A stretch of DNA of 64,000 nt from Voacanga thouarsii. Taxonomy: Eukaryota > Streptophyta > Magnoliopsida > Gentianales > Apocynaceae. Numbering within the stretch: the stretch's first letter is position 1; every line of letters begins with the position of its first letter. Below, one piece after another: positions 61,167 through 64,000 of the stretch. Location of the stretch: assembly GCA_026120185.1 (NCBI GenBank), contig JANUWF010001942.1, forward strand, positions 3,286,001-3,350,000, read 5' to 3'. The notes beneath the pieces are model-generated. The model searched no databases. It was not told the DNA's origin and saw only the letters and a program-made list of their open reading frames with translations. Position numbers and translations under genes: made by a program.

Positions 61167-63658
61167 TATAACACTCCACACCCTAGGTACCTAGATAGGG
61201 CAGGATGTCGCCCCATCCAAAGGATTAGGGGTCTTTATAACGAGGAATGAAATAAAACAAAAACTGCTAAATAAAATTAAAAGAATAATTCCATTACATC
61301 CGAAAGCAAAACTTATACAAATCTGGAAAATCAAAGCTAATAAGTGTTTCTTGAAAGAAATTCAAAACACAACTAAATAAATAAATTGGAGCTCAACCCT
61401 AGCTTCGCCCCACTCACTAAAAGCAATCCTCTGAAAACATGATATAAAAGGTGTGAGATAGACATCTCAGTAAGTCCCGTGTGTACAAATGCCAGTTATA
61501 ACCATTTCATGTATGCAGGTTTATCAAAACCACAAAATCGTGTTTGCAAACCAATCTCATCAATAACAGTCGTACAAAGGAGCTTTGCTCAATAAATCCA
61601 AAATAGTTCACAATAAATCACTGTTTCATCACAATCACAATTCATTAAATAGGGACTAGCAAATGATTCAACGATATATTAACACAATTCATATCATGGT
61701 TACCACCATGATAGCTTTCCAATGTATTCTTTCAACAAAGAGGCAGTGGGAAATTCACCCACTAGGTGAGATACTCCTCCATCTCTACACCCAACATTCC
61801 GGTTGTCCAATTCGGATCAACAATGTCCACATAGACCAATATACTAGCTCAGACCGGCCTGACTAAGTAGTACTGTCGCCCCTCCAAGTTGAGTTTATCT
61901 TCTGGAGGTGACCTCCTGTCAGAAGACTCACTCTTACTCTTCGAAACTAGTACTACTAGCCTACCCCTGCTAAGTACTCAACGCTCCCCGATTAGGAGCA
62001 GAATCATTTTCCCTTTTTCAAAAGTCTTGATTAGTTTGATTGCAAAACGTGTGTTTTTGTAATAGCGTTTTCAAATCGTTTGACAATGGTTTAAGAAATC
62101 ATTTTCGAAATTAAACAATTAAAATTTAGCAAACTCATTTTGAAAATAAACCATCCACGTTTCCAATCCAAATCTCACAACAATCCAACATAACTCATCA
62201 TTTTTAGTCATGGCTCAATCATTGTGTCAAAACATCATATTGACATCAATTCCAAATAACATTGTAAAAATTGCTTGCAACCAAGTAACATTTATCAAAA
62301 CAGTTATGCAGGGACTTACTTGGATATATCACAGCCAAATCCAACTCAATCGATTGCTCTAATTTCCACTCCTTCCTTATCTAGAGCAAATAACCCCGCA
62401 ATTAGAATTTAATCGCTCCACTCATTATTTCATACAACATGACTCTTCATGAGTTCGTTATTTACCTAGCATCCATGGTATTTAATTCACTAAATCACAT
62501 ATATAACTTTCCTTTACGATTCTATTGATCATGACCATGCATTGATCTAGATCAATTCATCACATGACATTTTCCATATTAAGCAAACATAAAATCATCA
62601 TAAATAGCCCCATAAACATTAAAAGATCCCATCTTTTACCTATTTAGCATGGATCTAGGTTCATCATGTCAAGATACATCAATGTCCTATCTCATACATG
62701 CTTTGTCTATGGCTTTCATCGACATGCTCATCAATCTAATATATTCATGCTTTCATACTAGACTCCATAGGCATCCTTAAGTCAATATTTTGAAGTTTAA
62801 GACCTTTTAAATCAATAAAAATAGAATCTTGATTACTTCTTAGCGATTTAGACTTAAATCACGGCAACTCCTTGTTGACTAGCTTGAGTTTGATCAATAG
62901 TTGAAGAGTTTGGATCGCTTGGATGACCTTGATCAAGATCCCCAAAGAATGGGTAAAATCAGTCCCTTATGATTGAGATTTAGGAGAAGAAGACGAGAGG
63001 AATTGAAGACGAGTTGATGAAGAGTTGAGGAGTTGCTTACCTTAGAGTTGGTTTTCAGCTTTAATGGAGTTTTGGTGCTGTTTTGGTCCATATATGAAGG
63101 AGGGTTGGCGGCTGGAATTTCTAAGCAATGGAGGGTATTTAGGGTTTGTTTGAGGTTGTTTGATGAAGGAGATAGGTTAGGCTGAGGTTCTTTAAGGTTT
63201 AGGTGTTTGAAGAAGTTTTGGCCTTGCTAAGGTTTCTTGATCAAAATAGAAAATTGTTCAATTTTGGTGTTCTCTAGGGCTGCCGAGGTTTTGGAGGGGA
63301 ATTAGAGTTGGTGGCTGCTGTGTTTGTGAAGCTGAAGGTGTTGAGATTCTGGACAGAAAGAGAGGAGAAATCTAATTGGTTTTGGGCCCTTCTAATAGCG
63401 AAAATAGGAGAGGAAGAATGGCCTTTGTGCAGCTGTTTTTCTGCTTGATAACTAGGAACTTTTGTGCAGATGTTGTGCTGGAATTTATGGTTGAATTAGG
63501 GCTGAAGGTGGCCGAAATCTGGGAGAAGAGGAGAAGGGAAAATTACTGATTTTCTGGCTGCTTCTTGGACGGAATTAGGAAGGGAAAGATTAGGGTTTGT
63601 GTAGCTATTTGCTGGTCTGCTGGAGGGGTTTTTTATGTGGGGTTTTGGCTAAAAATTT

Positions 63659-63695
<37 letters not shown>

Positions 63696-64000
63696 CAGTG
63701 ACGAAAATTCTGAGGGTCTAGGGCTAAGATTCTAGTTTCCTTTTGGCTAAAAACAAGTCCTAATTGGTTAAGGTTTTCTTAGCCAATCCTAGCTAGGTTT
63801 TGAAGAGTCTTTTGGTAGGTTATTTCTCTTCATTGTGGCGGCAGTTTTGAGAGGATTTTCCAGAAAATCTTAGAGGAGAATTAGGTCATCTAATTAAAAA
63901 ATAGTTTAATTAATTTCCTATATTAAATTGGGTAATAGCTATTAAATAATTATTAGAAAATAAAAATTCTGGTTTCCTATTCATATCTACTGAAATTTTC
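61167..64000 (-). mobile_element. Gypsy LTR (element A family), truncated by window end
   Basis: Plus strand starts TATAACACTCCACACCCTAGG and follows the order of 22480 onwards and 51890 onwards (for example GGCCTGACTAAGTAGTACTG near 61857). It is the third copy in the same orientation. Whether it is a solo LTR or the 3' LTR of an element cannot be told. The ORF at 61663-61866 is LTR sequence. Confidence 0.85.
63661..63693. repeat. (TG)n microsatellite
   Basis: Sixteen and a half uninterrupted TG units inside the gypsy LTR. The copy at 51890-55251 has only a short TG run at the matching place (about 54138-54148), so it expanded after insertion. Confidence 0.92.

Noticed and set aside
1..64000. 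CRISPR arrays, operons, rRNA or tRNA genes
   Set aside because: The window is plant nuclear DNA. No regularly spaced repeat array, rRNA core or tRNA cloverleaf was recognised. The TGGTATCAGAG sites are primer-binding sites, not tRNAs.

Overview
This window is plant nuclear DNA, most likely from a eudicot with a transposon-rich, AT-rich genome. The evidence is one intact LysM receptor-like pseudokinase gene of the LYK5 type, Stowaway, FAR1-type Mutator, chromovirus and copia elements with plant-type primer-binding sites, and a 14-3-3 gene fragment. Nothing prokaryotic is present. The only gene that looks intact is LYK5-like (4645-6666, minus strand, no intron). Almost everything else is transposable-element DNA, and much of it can be resolved into dated layers because target-site duplications (TSDs) are still readable.

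Layout. 1-3600: 3' end of a decayed Tat/Athila-like Ty3/gypsy element. 4645-6780: LYK5-like gene and promoter. 7221-7504: Stowaway-like MITE. 8850-33818: one Mutator-like element (MULE) with a perfect 9-bp TSD (CTTTAGATG at 8841-8849 and 33819-33827) and similar terminal inverted sequences. It carries a FAR1/SWIM-type transposase pseudogene (plus strand, left), a decayed multi-exon gene with an Ulp1/C48-protease-like domain (minus strand, right), and a third unrecognised minus-strand reading frame. Two later insertions sit inside it: a copia-type solo LTR (14503-16143, TSD ATGTG) and a Ty3/gypsy chromovirus derivative (22480-30238, TSD ATTGT) with an odd end structure. 33828-39450: intergenic, with a two-exon 14-3-3 fragment, a minus-strand gene remnant with a repeated peptide, and a Helitron-like 3' terminus.

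39460-60611: a plus-strand Ty3/gypsy chromovirus cut by three later insertions: a complete but dead copia element (41315-50724, TSD GGGGA), a 3.36-kb gypsy solo LTR (51890-55251, TSD AGAGG/GGAGG) and a copia solo LTR (57683-59687, TSD AGACC). At each cut the coding sequence resumes on the far side. The window ends in a copia LTR fragment (60612-61166) followed by a third copy of the 3.4-kb gypsy LTR that runs off the end.

How it works together: LYK5-like is the host gene, a cell-surface chitin co-receptor by family. The MULE is the most notable object: by my subtraction about 15.6 kb without its two insertions, with transposase and Ulp1-like genes convergent between similar ends. Every transposon gene I could read has stop codons, frameshifts or altered catalytic residues, so none is predicted to be active as it stands. 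Identities, insertion ages and database relationships were not computed.
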